Part shown: piece by piece, positions 1 to 27,666 of the stretch
Layout: each line of letters begins with the position of its first letter
Numbering within the stretch: the stretch's first letter is position 1
Origin: Trichoplax sp. H2
Taxonomy: Eukaryota > Placozoa > Uniplacotomia > Trichoplacea
Direction: 5' to 3'
DNA length: 64,000 bases
NCBI GenBank assembly: GCA_003344405.1
Contig: NOWV01000001.1
Span: 620,001-684,000 of the forward strand
Notes under the pieces: generated by a model
The model's database searches: none
The model's input: the letters and a program-made list of their open reading frames with translations, nothing else
What the model was told of the DNA's origin: nothing
Made by a program: the position numbers and the translations under genes

Positions 1-3000
1 ATTTCGCAAGTTGATGACTGTCTAGTGCCACAATCCAACGATAGTACATCACTGTTTAAACCCAATTCGATGCGATAAGATTTAAATTTTTGACGCTTGA
101 TAATGTAACTGCGAATAGTAAAAGTTAATGATTACAACATGGAATTAGATGACTTAATGTTTTTGTATCAACGAAACCTTGCAGGTCAAATCATATATTG
201 TTAATACGGTAAGCTGGCGATGCGAGGGCAGAAAGAGTGTAATTTTGATGCGTTGAAATACATTTATAAACAGTCGTAAATAGGATATTTTGTCAGCACG
301 ACAAGAATTTTAGAATCGTTAATAGCAAGGATGACGAAATAGATTGAAAAATGTTCTGAATTCATACAAATTTTAACTAGCCAAGCAAGCTACTGCAAAG
401 ATGTAATAACTTTTTATATCTAAATTTTATCTGATAAGATTAGGATGAGCATGTTTAATGAATGACCAACTAATGAAGTAATAAATAAGTCAACTCCGTT
501 TTCTTGTGTACGAATGAATATTCATGGTTAGATCCTGCTTTCGCTGCTGTACCATATAGTATCGTTTGTTATGGTAATTTATGAGGCATATGTAAGGAGC
601 CATAATCGACAACATCGTATGTAACAATCAGTGGAAAATAAAGAAATCAGGCGTAATTTGGCTTACTATGATACAATATTTGACATTCTATATATTTTAG
701 AAGACCGAAATGAGAATCAAAAGATGCATTACAGTACAGTAATCTGCAGATATGCACGTATATACTTGCATATACTGAAATTCTATGTAAATCACTAAAA
801 TGTATAATTAGCGGCGCCGACGATATTTTAGATCCAAGCGAAATTGTAGAAATAGAGTATCGGTACTATAATCATGCCAGATGGAACGGGATAGGACATA
901 GTTCATCAGATGTTGCAGACCTCTGATTCAAGTAATTGCGTATAACACGAGTGTGAGCGCATTTTTAGTATTTGCGCTGAGATACGGGCTGCTATGCTAT
1001 CCTAAAGGTATTTTGCCGGCGCATGTGCCAAATTATACGGGTACCTTATGTAGTAGAAAATCACTTTCATGCATAAAATTCTCGCTCCTGCCAGTAGCTG
1101 CCACTCGAATATCGAGTTGGTGTTACTGGTAAGACTACACAAATCTACCAGACCATGTACGAATATAGTAACTGATGTAAAATAAAGTATTTTTGACCAG
1201 AACTGTTGCTAATACAGTATGTTGAAACGGGGTACTTGTATTAATCGTATTACTGTATATGCTAGGGATTCTCTCCTTCAGTGGCCGTCAATAAGAGGTA
1301 TTGTTCTGTTATTAGGTGAAGCACTACATTATTGCAACTTGTAAGTAGGCATTTATACCACAGTAAACATGTTCGTCTAGAGAGTGCAAGGTGGAAGTAT
1401 CTAGGTTTTTTTTACCGTAATAAAAAAATACCAAAATTTTAGAATTTATCCCTAAAATTGATTGTTTCGATCTTTTACTATTATACACGACTGATATTTC
1501 GGTTTGGGACAACTTCTAATTTGAATGGTTATGAAGATGTATCATAAAATGGTATTCGTTAGCTTGTTCATTAATTTATAACGCTTAATAGCTCTGTTTG
1601 GACCTCAAAAGGTCAGCAATAGCAGATAAGATACGCGTAAATCAATTACGAATAAGTACGTGCATTTGCTTAAGAAATCATTTTAACGTCCGTCTCTACC
1701 TATTGCACGAAATATAGATTCATCATCTGATAAAGTATTAAAGTTACTATAATTGTAGTTGCTAGAAAATGAAAATATCTGATACAATACGTGATTCAGT
1801 CACTAATTCACCACAATAATTAACATCGCATCTAAATAGATCATTATGTTATACTGTACTTTTATTCTATTTTATGATGCCTAATAAATATGCGTAGATT
1901 TATGATATTAGATAACATCTAATATAAATTAATCAAGCATTGGGCTAGTATATCTACAGCCATAATTACAATTAATTAATTATGATATTAAGGTATATTT
2001 GTATACAGTAGTCATTAAAAGGATAATATTAGCACAGTTTCCCAATGTTATCAGCGTTAGTATTGACTGTAAGAATAATATATTGTATTCGCAACTATAC
2101 ATTTCTAAGTTTTTAGTTGCAAGTTAAGCAAGGAGAATATGTACAATTATGTTAGACTTAAAATATCAATAATGATGATTATCTCACCAATAGCATGTTA
2201 CAGTCGATCGATCATAATGAAATTATAAGAATTTATACTAAAATTTATAATTTTGAATAACATTAAAATCAGAATATGATAGTTTAACTAGCAATTACTA
2301 TACAATAATACTGTAATGCGATACTAACCGTAACTAGCAAGATTTATAGTCACGACATATTACATGGTTAGGATATGAATATTGAACGCTATCTGTACGA
2401 TTTTTACATCATAATACCGGGTATATCAGAAGAGTCTCAACAATTGAATTTCTGTATCCTACGATAAGAAGTTTTACAACTTTGAGCCTTCAGATTAGGA
2501 GTTATGGTAAAATTCTTGAGTTTTTCAGCACTTTTTACATGCAGTGATTTCATTCATTTCAACATCTTCATTACGAAGAGATAACAGGTAATTGATTTTA
2601 TCAAGACAATAATTACATTACTCTAGATATTACGAAGAAAGATTAAGTTTTCGTTTCATTCTTACAAATATTTACGGATTGCCGCTGTCCAAAAATTCGG
2701 TAACTAAATCACTTCACGTTTAATCTTGAATATCGATTATAAACCCTTAACTGAGACATAGTGCCCCAGTAAGAGTTCCTTTTGTCCTTACTTACTTGGG
2801 TCGATAATATGTTTAACCAGATATCCCTATGTAAAGCATGAATATGTAACACTCCGTGAGATAATATAACTTCAATCAATTTTTAAGTAACAGGATTTGC
2901 CATGATATGGTAACAGTTTCAATAAATTCGAGATTACAGTAGTAATTCGCCCTAATCCAAACTTTTTACAAAAACTTGTCGAAAACAAAGGTCTCACCAT

Positions 3001-4202
3001 AGATTTCTCTAACTAGTAGTGTTTCATTGTTAAATTATAGCATCGCCATATCGAACTATTACGCTTACTGTATTTGATTACTTGATCATTAGTGTATCAA
3101 ACTTACAATATAGACTTTGTGTAGGTGTGTTGAATCCGATAGTAGCAAGCGATTTACATTAATTGTAAACACGTACAGTATATAAATGAAACATTAAGAT
3201 CTACGATAACTTTTAAATTATGTAGTGCGAACGTGATAAAATTTTAGATACGCGTGTCTATATCTGTAACTGTGTGACTATAATGTACCCTTAATTTCAG
3301 TGCGTTAATTGTCTAATTATTTGGTTTAATAGTGTTGAGGTTGAGCAAGTAAGTATTAAAGAGATGATTATGATAAACTGGCGTAGCCAATACTTTGTCA
3401 TTACTTATACGAATAATACAGTAGTCATAACTTGTAAGATTTTAGTGTTACAGCTTAACAACTATAATAATTAGTTCCAGTGCAGGTTTAGGCATTTACA
3501 AGCCATTTAGTTGCAATTGTAGAGATAAATGTACGTACTGTACGTATCACCGGAACAAATACGTGATTTTAAGATTCGTGTGGATATTACAGCAGTGCAG
3601 TAGTAATTTACGTATAAAATAATGAATAATGAAAGTGCTCATATGTGATTATAAATATAATAATTTATGTTGTTGTAGGAAAAAGACTCTTTGCTAGAAT
3701 ACCCTATATACGTAGAAAAAGATGTTAGCCAAAAATGTATTTGTGATATCACTGCACCAGTTCGCAAACAGTTTATCACATAATTTTTCTTAAAATTAAA
3801 AGTATGCGGATGAGAATACTAAACTCGTAACATTAACTAAATGGTCATAATCTCCAGTATACTAGATAGTCAGTTTTAATATCATATATTAAATACCAAT
3901 CATCGTGATATTGTCTATCATAATAATTATGTGATCGAATAAAGAAAAAACACTAAATTTCTACTCTAGCAATGGAAAGACGTCAAGAAATGTTAAAAAT
4001 TTTAAAAGTCTAAAAATACGTCAGCAGGCATTTGATGAGAATGATTATTGTACGGTGTTCGGATTAATCTAGCCATAATATCATAGGGCTAGATTAAGCC
4101 ATAGACGAGCAGTAATACATCTACTAATTATTACATTATGCGTATCAACTGGTAATACTTATCATAATAATAATAAAGATGATCGGTTAGGCAGTAACTT
4201 AC
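1..4202. other. A+T-rich intergenic stretch, no gene seen
   Basis: I see no open reading frame with protein-like composition, no exon chain with consistent splice phases and no RNA gene. The sequence is A+T-rich with scattered TACAGTA-like words. The last coding exon of the minus-strand ferlin, only a few codons after the membrane segment, must lie in the upper few hundred bases here, but I could not place it. Confidence 0.5.
4064..4097. repeat. Perfect 11-bp inverted repeat (hairpin)
   Basis: Bases 4064-4074 (TTAATCTAGCC) are the exact reverse complement of 4087-4097, with a 12-base loop. It lies about 130 bases beyond the last placed ferlin exon on the ferlin transcript strand, so it could fall in the 3' UTR or last intron. 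No function is claimed. Confidence 0.7.
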
Positions 4203-18520
<14,318 letters not shown>

Positions 18521-19720
18521 CTAAAATAAGGTGATCAATATAAAATTTAAAATCGCATCTTACACATAGTCATTTTTTGTATTTAAATGAATTACCAAGA
18601 CCGTAAAGAGATTGATAATACGCGTAAAACTTCTTACATTGGTAAATACAAGTCGTATAGTATGTATAACTTTCGTAACGTTGAAAGCATTAGAGTGTAT
18701 TACTGTACCGTACATTATCGTTATAGCTCTAGTATCCCTGATTGACTATATATAGATCTTTACAATCCATATGTGTACAATGGCGTCAACATTATTGCAA
18801 AACATATGGTTGGTAGATGTTTATCGTGTACTACAATATTTTACTTATTGAACTAGGTTGAAAAATACAGTAGAATAAATACAGCGTAGTCATGACGTAG
18901 GTCAGACGGTAACGATGAAGACATGATAGTAGCTGTAAGTAAATTTTTTTAAAACTAGCTGACCGTCAAACGCTATATTCTACTCCTATTACCGATATCT
19001 CTACGCGTATCTAAACATATCTGTGCAATCAGTCTATGTAAACTGTTTATAAATGGTGTAAAAATGATCAAACAGCCTTCAAATTCAAAATAAAAAGACG
19101 ACTTAATTGATTCACAACCGTTGCAAAGTCGTCTGATTGGAATCTTGTTGTAACCCAAACAATAACCATGCTTGATAATATTAACGTAGCGTATATCGCT
19201 ATTCACGATATACATATACATTTACTCGTCGAATTAGCAAAATGGAATTCACCCGTTGTAGTCTCGCAGAAATATTAACTATTATTCCAGATGTAATAAG
19301 ATAACATACTATGCTAATTTAAAATAAAAAAAGTTAAAAAATAGAAATCGCAGGGGACATGTACTAAAGGCTTAACGATTCCAGCACTACCATTGGAAAT
19401 CAACTCTCGATTCCTACACCGACGTGGTTGAATTCCCTCCAAAGCACGCATTATTACCGTTCAATTATTATCTTTACCTCTAAATAATGCCCTAGCAAAA
19501 TAGGTACATTGAGATTTGAGTGGTCCAATCGATTTTATAGTTAAATATAAAGCCATTTCTTTCTTCTATGCAAGGTTATTTCCTCCTATCAACAAGTAGT
19601 CACTAACAGCTAACTATTGGACATTGGTTCTTCTTCTCTTCCATATCTAGGAAATAGTCTACTGTATGCGACTGGATTGAGTATGGTATTTATGTACGTA
19701 TTGCGTTTTTACCGGGGGCT

Positions 19721-19764
19721 TGCGCAGTTTAAACAGTGCGCATACAAGAAACTGCGCACGTGCA
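19721..19764. promoter_or_regulatory. Cluster of TGCGCA palindromes with one NRF-1-like site
   Basis: TGCGCA occurs at 19721-19726 and 19737-19742. TGCGCACGTGCA at 19753-19764 differs by one base from the NRF-1 consensus YGCGCAYGCGCR and contains an E-box CACGTG. These G+C-rich words stand out in A+T-rich DNA about 360-400 bases upstream of the RSPH10B ATG. A regulatory role is inference. Confidence 0.45.
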
Positions 19765-19970
19765 GTGTACAGTACAGTACAGTACAGCGTAAAGTAGATA
19801 CAGTACAGTAGCACAGTATGTACTGTACAGTACTGTACTGTACAGTACAGTATTGTCCGTACATTACAGTACGGTACAGGACAGTAGACGTTTCAGCTGG
19901 ATGATACAGTACAGTTCTGTACAGTACTGTATAGTGTATAATACTGTGTTCAGTACAGTACAGTACTGTA
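19763..19970. repeat. CAGTAC/GTAC palindromic short-word array
   Basis: About 200 bases dominated by runs of TACAG, CAGTAC, ACAGTACTGT and CTGTACAG. The words are read on both strands, so the region is rich in overlapping perfect palindromes centred on GTAC and could form several alternative hairpins. It sits between two divergent genes. A sister array lies at 36022-37240 between NDUFS5 and HADHA. Confidence 0.85.
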
Positions 19971-20124
19971 AATAGTCCATGGTCCGAGCATCCGACTCAC
20001 GCTTGAAAAGTAGTACTGCGCAAACTCGAACAGGAAACTAAGGTAGCTAATATACACTGTATATTATACAGTAGAGAGAATCATGTGATCAATATTCGCC
20101 AGTATCATAGAAACGGTAAACAAC

Positions 20125-23100
20125 ATGCCGGAGCAAACGACGATGCCAGCGACCATTACTCAAAATCAAGATGACTCCAAAGAAGTTACAAATCCTGAAG
20201 AAAATGTAAAAGATACAGAAGAGAAACCAAACGAACAGCTCCAACCAAAGCCGGATATAGATTTATACGATGAACCCAAGTTATCGGAAATCATTATCGA
20301 ATAGTAAGTACTGTGATGATAGAAAATTTTCTCCCTTCGTTTGCTTATGTTGATATCGGATTTATCCAGTATACGTTGTACAGTATACACTCATATAGCA
20401 AAGATTTATGATATGAAGTATACACTGCAAAATTTTTAGCTTCTATTGGATTTGCCTGATATTATAATTGAGATAGAATTATCATCGTGTCAGCTTGCAT
20501 TTATATAGCAGATAGAATATACTGTACAATGTACACAGTGTCCAGTACAATCAGTACGGTAATTGCTGCCTAATATGTTACGGTATGCAGTGATATGCCA
20601 AGTTAACTGCCAATGTGCGATAAATCTGCTCTATTTAGTTATGATGGCGAAAGACAGAAAGGCTTATTTCATGGATATGGTACGGCATATTTCATTGGAG
20701 GAAATATTTATCAGGTATGACATAAATGTGTGAGATCAGCGCCATGCAAAATATACGAGTCGTATATGTAAAATAGAATGCATGGGCTGATATGGAGTGT
20801 TCGACGGTAACTGTTAGGGTAAATTTAGCAAATTATTAAAAATCAGATTTAGTTTCATTATGTAACAAAATAAGCATAAGGCAAACCTTTAACATTAAGA
20901 AAAGTATTTACAAAGCGTATAAAGACATCTATGATCATTATATTTTAGGGAGAGTTTCATGAAGGAGAAATGCACGGAAGTGGTAGATACGTTTGGTATG
21001 ATGGAGTTATTTACGAGGTCAACATAATTAGACATCTAATACTCTATACAAGTAGAACAGGAATTAACTTATTTAAATTAATATGTACCAATGTAAAATT
21101 TAAACATCGATATCGGTATAAAATGGACCGGAAATTTCTTATCAATTTACGGATGTAAATTAGTGAATGGATTTGAAATTTTGATGCAGTGTTATTAAAC
21201 ATTAGGGTGACTTTAATCGTAATGAAATTACGGGAGCAGGCAAATATACATGGACGGATGGGAGGTAATGTATTGCATATATGATTAATGATATATGATA
21301 TTATACAAGCAAATTGATTGACTGATCTTCCTTCAAGATTAATGTTTTTCGCTTTTTTATCTCCTGTATTAGTCAATATGAAGGTGAAGTATACGCTGGT
21401 TTACGACATGGCAAAGGTTCTTATCGCAGCTCGTCATGTCCCTCATCATACATAGGGCAGTGGATTCTTGGAAAGCGCCAAGGATGGGTAAAATGATTCA
21501 CTATTTGTCAAACCTGATATCGATTTACGCCTGTATACCTTTTATCTAGAGTATTACATGTCCCTATTTCTTTTATGCTTTAATTAATAGGGAGTTATGT
21601 ATTATGATGTTGATGGGCTATCTTATTATGATGGCCAATGGCAAGATAATAATCGACATGGATTTGGTGTTAGACGATATCGTTCCGGGAACGTTTATGA
21701 GGGCGAGTGGGAAGACGGCTTACGTAATGGAAAAGGCACAATGAGATGGTTAGATCAGAATGAAACTTATTCCGGCATTTGGAAAGATGGCGTTCAGGTA
21801 AAAAAATAGCCTTTATGATGTGATAAGATTGATAGTGCACCGCACTTATTCCGACATTTCAATAACACATTATATAGCATAGTCTAGGCAGTTATGAATT
21901 GATTTAATATCTCTAATTTCTACATAAACCGATTTAACATAAAAATCTTATCGCTCATAGCATGGTCATGGAGTACATACCTGGTTTGTTTCTAGAGCAG
22001 TTGATACGCAGGTAAAGTAGTTTTTCCTCTATATCGCATATGTGCTAATATCTTAACATTGTATCTGAGATATAATATTGCTATTTAAAGTGAATAGCTG
22101 GTAATTAATGATATCATTTTTATATCATTTCGTTTCAGTTTCCTGTTCGTAATCAATACATTGGCAATTGGCAACAGGGAAAACGTCATGGGTTTGGTGT
22201 TTTTCATTACGCAAAGTAAGAAATGTTCTGTTTACACAAAAAAATTAAAATGCTTATGTCGGTAAATCATGATAAAATAAATAATTTTACTGTTTCCTCA
22301 GCGGCGCAAAGTATGATGGTCAATGGTCAAATAATATGAAGCATGGAAAGGTAAATTTTAGCTATCTATCCTTAAGTCAGTTCCGTTATTTTATCTATTG
22401 ATAAGTTACTTCAAGATCAGTTCTATGTAATAATAACTTGCACTTGCATATCTTACCATCAAAAGGGAAAATTCTATTTTAAGAACGGAACAGTATTCGA
22501 TGGATCTTTTGAGGAAGATCACATGGTAGAATATCCACTACATGAAGATCCCAATAACAGACCTAAATCTCCACTTGGTAGTCCCTCCAGACTAAAATCA
22601 CCGCTAGGATCTCATACAGGTTAGCAGTGATAAAGAATGGTTTCGAATAATTAACAAACATTCTGGTACTGTTATACGATGGATAGTTTCAGTACTAACA
22701 GTTTACTTATTATCGTCATAGATGAATCAATTGATGGAAGTTTCGAAAGTAATCTGTTGATAAATATTGAAAACTTACTAACTAGTACAGATGTATTCGA
22801 TATGAAAGATGAGCTTGCGAAGGTAAAATTTAAACTCATTTAGTTATCGAAAATTTTTATTACGGTACCAGATCTATAGCCCTGAGAATTAGTCTAATTT
22901 TGCAATTTATATCCTTTATCATTAAACTTAATGTTAGCTAAATAACAGCTTATCTTAGCTACAAAAGTTGGAAAATGTTATTAGTATTATTTTATATCAA
23001 AACTCGCATTTATCATATTTGATAACTAATTTACGTTCTCAACGTCTCTCAGATTCGCAACGTTATGTTGAGATACGTTAGTCCTTTGAAACGATTTTAC

Positions 23101-26026
23101 CGCTTTTACTCACGTCTTGGGCACAGCGCTTCTGTTGATAATACATTTTGTATGAGAAGATTTCAGGTAATCCGAGTGTTCCAAAGGTTAATAGTTCTAT
23201 GTCAATGTTAGGACAAATTGAATGATTGGGTTAGAATATTTACATTGCTTAAAACTATTTCATCTTGTGAAATTTCTAGTTTTGGTGTTTCCTACGTGAT
23301 TGCCACATACATCATTATGGATTAACATTAACGGATATGAATCGAATTATAGGTAAATGTAATCATAGAAACTCGCAAAATGTATCAAAAGAGCTCTTTT
23401 CTTTTAAATTCTACGAGGTTTAGCTTATTTTTATGATTATTGTTTAAGTTTAATGCAGTATTGTTATTCTAGCTAGAGCAATAAAATCTTATTTAATCAT
23501 ATCGATCTAGCAAATAATATTTCTGAGCTGGTTTAGTACAGTTACAATTATTAAATGGATTATCATACTTACTTTGTTAATTTTCCTATTAGAAAACTAA
23601 ATTTGATTTATTAGCGCAATATATAGCAGTTTAAAAATGGCCAAAATTTCAGTAGTAAGATGAGCTGACATTACGTCCACAATCTCCCTTTCAACTTGCA
23701 ATTTCTAGCAAAACATACTAACAATCGCTCAGGAGGTGAGCATGATCCTAATCAGATACTTCTCATCCGAGATTATTTCGATGCTATTGCCATTTTAGCT
23801 AGCGCTATATATGGAGCAGAATTTAATGGGTAAGAGTTATAACAATATCAAATTCGTTAAGTTTTAATGCTATAATCAACTTATATAGCTTATTATACTT
23901 CTATATTAATCGGCATACTTTGCTACTGTTATGACGTTAATAGTGATCAAGATAAATTAGCTAAATGCTTACGGAAATTAATCACAGAAAATATTCTCAA
24001 CAGTGCAACGCATGTTAAAGGTAAAGCTAAATTAATTATAATAGGAAAATAGTTTTATTTTTCGATCTGGTCATTTGATACAGATATCGCGAAATCCATG
24101 ATTAAAGATTTAACTTCACAGAGAATCATATGGATAATAATCATTTTATGGTTCATTATAGGCCCGTTTCTGCATGATTCTCGTCGATCAACAACAGCTA
24201 TGCAATTAATGCCGAGAACTCTAGAATTATTTCACAGTGTTTGCTTACATCGACAGGTAATTGCAACTAAAATTAATAGTAAGAAAATTTCCACGATATG
24301 ATAACTACCCCAATCTTAATTTAATAACAGACAATCGCTTGGAGAATGATTACGATTTATAAAGTACTTGTATTGTTGTTTCTTCAACGTCCATCACCAT
24401 TTCATGCCTTGCAAACTATTGATAGTAACATATACGTGGAAAAGCTAGCTACCTCTAGGCATAAATTGATAAATTTTCTTAAATTAAGCAAGATGTAAAT
24501 TATTCTAATTTCTTACCTGTCCTATCATGTATTATGCCGTCTGATAACGAATTTTTAAATAGAATTAGACATACACACTTTACACAGTAATAATTATCAA
24601 ACATTTTAAGATAGTTAATACAGTAAAAAAGTTACAAAGTTACAAACGATACTCTTATTAGATCAATGGTTCTATTCTTTAACCTAATTAAACTTTGCAA
24701 TTAATTTCATAAATATAGAATAACTCAAACGGCTTCACCCTAAGAATGCGGACCTTCTTACTATTACTTAAAGTAAGTGAATTAGTTAAATTTTGAAATT
24801 ATAAAATAGATATCGCTAATAAAGTAAATTTATGTCCTAAATACCTGGTTATAACGTGATTCTATAGGATTTAGGACTAATCGATGAGAATCTAACGGCA
24901 AAACATGTTATTGATATACTCGGTGCAAATAACCCTAATGCTCTACAAGATGGTGACTGTAATCTCGAAATTGAGGTAATGTAACTCATGATCGATAGGA
25001 GAATGAAACGTAACGTATATTGTTATTGGGAGCTGTAACTAACATTTATCGTTTCATTCATAATTGAGTTCTTCTATCAATTCTATTATTCTAGATGACC
25101 TTTTTAGAATTTTTCGAGGCTTTGGTATCATGCGCACCTATTAGTATCCGCTTATCATCTGATCGAGAATCCATTGTAACTAGACCATCTACAGTTATGT
25201 CAGCTAGACCTTTGTCAGAGCCGGTTAACATGGATACAGGAGCTCAAATGCAAATGGATACCTCAATTAATAGCATTACTAAAATCAACGAAACAACAGC
25301 CAACGATAACCAGACCATTCTACCAGTGGATGAAATTAAAGAATCTGTTAAAACGAGTGAAAATAGTGAAGCACAAAAACCAGGCGATACGGCTTTACTA
25401 ACTCCAGTACAATCAACTGATAGTCGGGCTGATTTTGTAGATGGCAAAAATCAAGTAAAGACAAATGCCATTACTCGAGATGATAGCATGGTATGTGCCT
25501 CATATATTTGTAATTTCATATTGTAATGGTTGATATCATTGCACTAATCAATGTTATTGTCTATTTTAGCGCAACGCTAGTGGCATAGTCCGATCCGAAT
25601 CAGGTCGAGAAATCTTTTCTGGTAAGTAAAATGTAACTGTCTAATATATCGACAGAATTCTTTTATTTGTCGACGCGAGTATTTTATCAATAATATTAGT
25701 GTATTTGCAAACATATTACTTTTTAAACAAATGTAGAGCAAATTCTTGATGAACGAGCAATTAGTCAAATTAGACCATCTTATGAAACCCCAATGAGTGG
25801 AGCATCACAGATATCTGAATCGTTACTAGAAGAAGATAAAGTAACTATGATTGCTAATCCAATTGGTACTATCCATTCCTCTGGTCGAGAATCTAACACT
25901 CACAGTTCGCCGGATGCTTATATTGCATGGGCTAAGAAGATTCACTTATTTTTTAATGAAAGACTATTTGTTGCAGCTGAACAGGCTAATCTAATTGTAC
26001 ACTCTATAAATATCGAAGATATATAA
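20125..26026 (+). CDS. RSPH10B: Radial spoke head 10 homolog B-like MORN-repeat protein
   Basis: RSPH10B is a MORN-repeat protein of the radial spoke of motile cilia. Exons: 20125-20303, 20639-20714, 20949-21017, 21206-21264, 21373-21487, 21591-21797, 21961-22011, 22139-22215, 22302-22350, 22466-22619, 22722-22822, 23053-23166, 23280-23352, 23709-23829, 23944-24020, 24162-24256, 24331-24363, 24868-24975, 25095-25490, 25570-25621, 25737-26026. All phases agree, giving about 831 residues, close to the vertebrate protein. The N-terminus is acidic and disordered. About nine MORN units follow (YYDGQWQDNNRHGFGVRRY; YEGEWEDGLRNGKGTMRW), then the family segment LRYVSPLKRFYRFYSRLGHS and, near the end, MTFLEFFEALVSCAP. 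Exon 24162 has an alternative in-frame acceptor at 24084 that would add 26 residues including a very hydrophobic run. Met at 20125 is the first ATG of an open exon, 155 bases after the palindromic array. Confidence 0.92.
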
Positions 26027-27666
26027 GATGCTCACACTGATCTTTATATTCATCATTTATAATTTTCTTGTAAATACTCAACTTTTGTAGTGTATTTGTA
26101 ATAAGTCTTTTAAATTAATGCCTAGCCAAGCTATACATAGGTGCAATTTTCGAAAAGTAAATGGTATAGAGTCATCACGAAATATACCAATAACAATCTT
26201 CTGATCTTATACTGGGTAAACTATTCTATTCCATGGATACTTAACTTAATATTGACGTTATTGCAGCGACACATGATATATCACTGATTAACATCAAATA
26301 TTTTGAATTCTAATGATTACAAAATAGAAAAACATTTCTATACCTAACTGTAGATAATCCACAGTATCTTGTTTTGTAACATTATAGCTAATTTATATCT
26401 CTTGCATTACATATTAAGTTTGTTCAATAAATTCTACAGTAGTTAAATACATAAAATAATTTTACCTTAGTATGTTTACGCATCTTATTGAACATGTTAT
26501 TGTAGGAATTAACTAAAATTCGTGGATATATTTTGCATGCAAAAGTTTTTTAAAATAACTGGTCAAATTATAAATTAATTTCAATGCTTGAGGATTTAGC
26601 AAGAAGCTATTGATGCTAAATTTAAAATTGCAGTACGAAAGTTTATATTTATAAAAGTTTATAATATCTAAACTTTAAATCATATGACTAATGCTCGATA
26701 ACATAAATATACAGACTTGAAGATTTAGTACTTTAATCCACAATAGCAAACTTCTGTATTTAGTATAGCTGAAAATGCACGGGTAATTCACAGATAATAA
26801 ATCAACCCGAGAGTTAATTACATATAGAATAAGTACCAACCGTGCCAAAGCGAGCATTAATTACATATTACGATAAATTTAGTACATTTGGGGAGTTAGG
26901 GTGGAATAAATTTTCCTAAGCTAATAATCATGGCCATAGGTAGGCTATTTACGATTCGATTAAAATTTAGTACTAAAGCAAGCTCTAGTTATATATCACG
27001 ATAAATTTAGAATATTTGGGAATTTAGAGTAGAGTAGATTTTCCTAAAATAATAATTATAATCGTATCGATAAACTGCATACGGTTTTGATCGGAATTCG
27101 ATACATGCATGACGAATTTGGTAGTTATTTTCTGATCAAATAATTTAGTTCTATTAGGTAATTAAGTTCTAGTGTATGTTTTAATATCCTAATTTTACAA
27201 CATTGGTTACTAAAATTGCTAAAGTGCTTTTTACTAATAGTTTATCAATGCTGTAGCTACTTGTTAGAGAGTCTCAGGTATTACTCTAAACTTTTTGTAT
27301 GATTATTTATTTTTGAAGGAGTGACTGCTAGGACTATCATAGGACATGATAGGTTAGTAATTTAGTTTAATAAGTGAGGAACATCTCGTAGAATTATTAA
27401 AATTTTTATAGCCTTAAACCCCAATAAAATTTCATATACTTTTGTAAATTGTTTTTCGAACCAGTCTTGCTAAGTATCATTTCATTTATCTTCAATGTAA
27501 ATTTACCCCTTTTCCTTCTCTGTTATTTGGCAAAGGCGAATCGAAAAATAATTTCTGTACGCCTACGTACTCGTGACTAGCAAAACTTGTGAAGTAGCTT
27601 TCTGCTTGGTGATTTTTGTGTCAAAGATGTAAATCAACCAGATTACAAATCCATTTTCTTTTACAG
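26027..27666. other. Intergenic, RSPH10B 3' side
   Basis: No exon chain seen. It contains a two-copy diverged direct repeat (26845-27070). Otherwise it is A+T-rich DNA with no feature I can support. Confidence 0.6.
26845..27070. repeat. Two-copy direct repeat, period 128 bases
   Basis: The copy beginning CCAAAGCGAGC (26845) recurs as CTAAAGCAAGC (26973). Both continue into ACGATAAATTTAG, a TTTGGG block and ATTTTCCTAA. The copies are diverged, so the duplication is not recent. Confidence 0.75.

Larger units (their letters stand above)
18521..20124. other. Divergent intergenic region, ferlin (-) / RSPH10B (+)
   Basis: It should contain the missing ferlin first exon and both promoters. A candidate minus-strand Met near 19449 opens an ORF, but it does not resemble a C2A start, so I did not call it. 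The right half holds TGCGCA palindromes (19721-19764) followed by the CAGTAC/GTAC array (19763-19970). Confidence 0.6.

Noticed and set aside
1324-1512. Minus-strand 62-codon ORF
   Set aside because: No domain, no matching splice neighbours, composition like surrounding A+T-rich DNA.
18973-19221. Minus-strand ORF as the ferlin first exon
   Set aside because: Sequence shows no C2A-like strand pattern and no donor of the needed phase.
19380-19450. Minus-strand Met near 19449 as the ferlin start
   Set aside because: Downstream residues do not resemble a C2 domain and no phase-1 donor was found.
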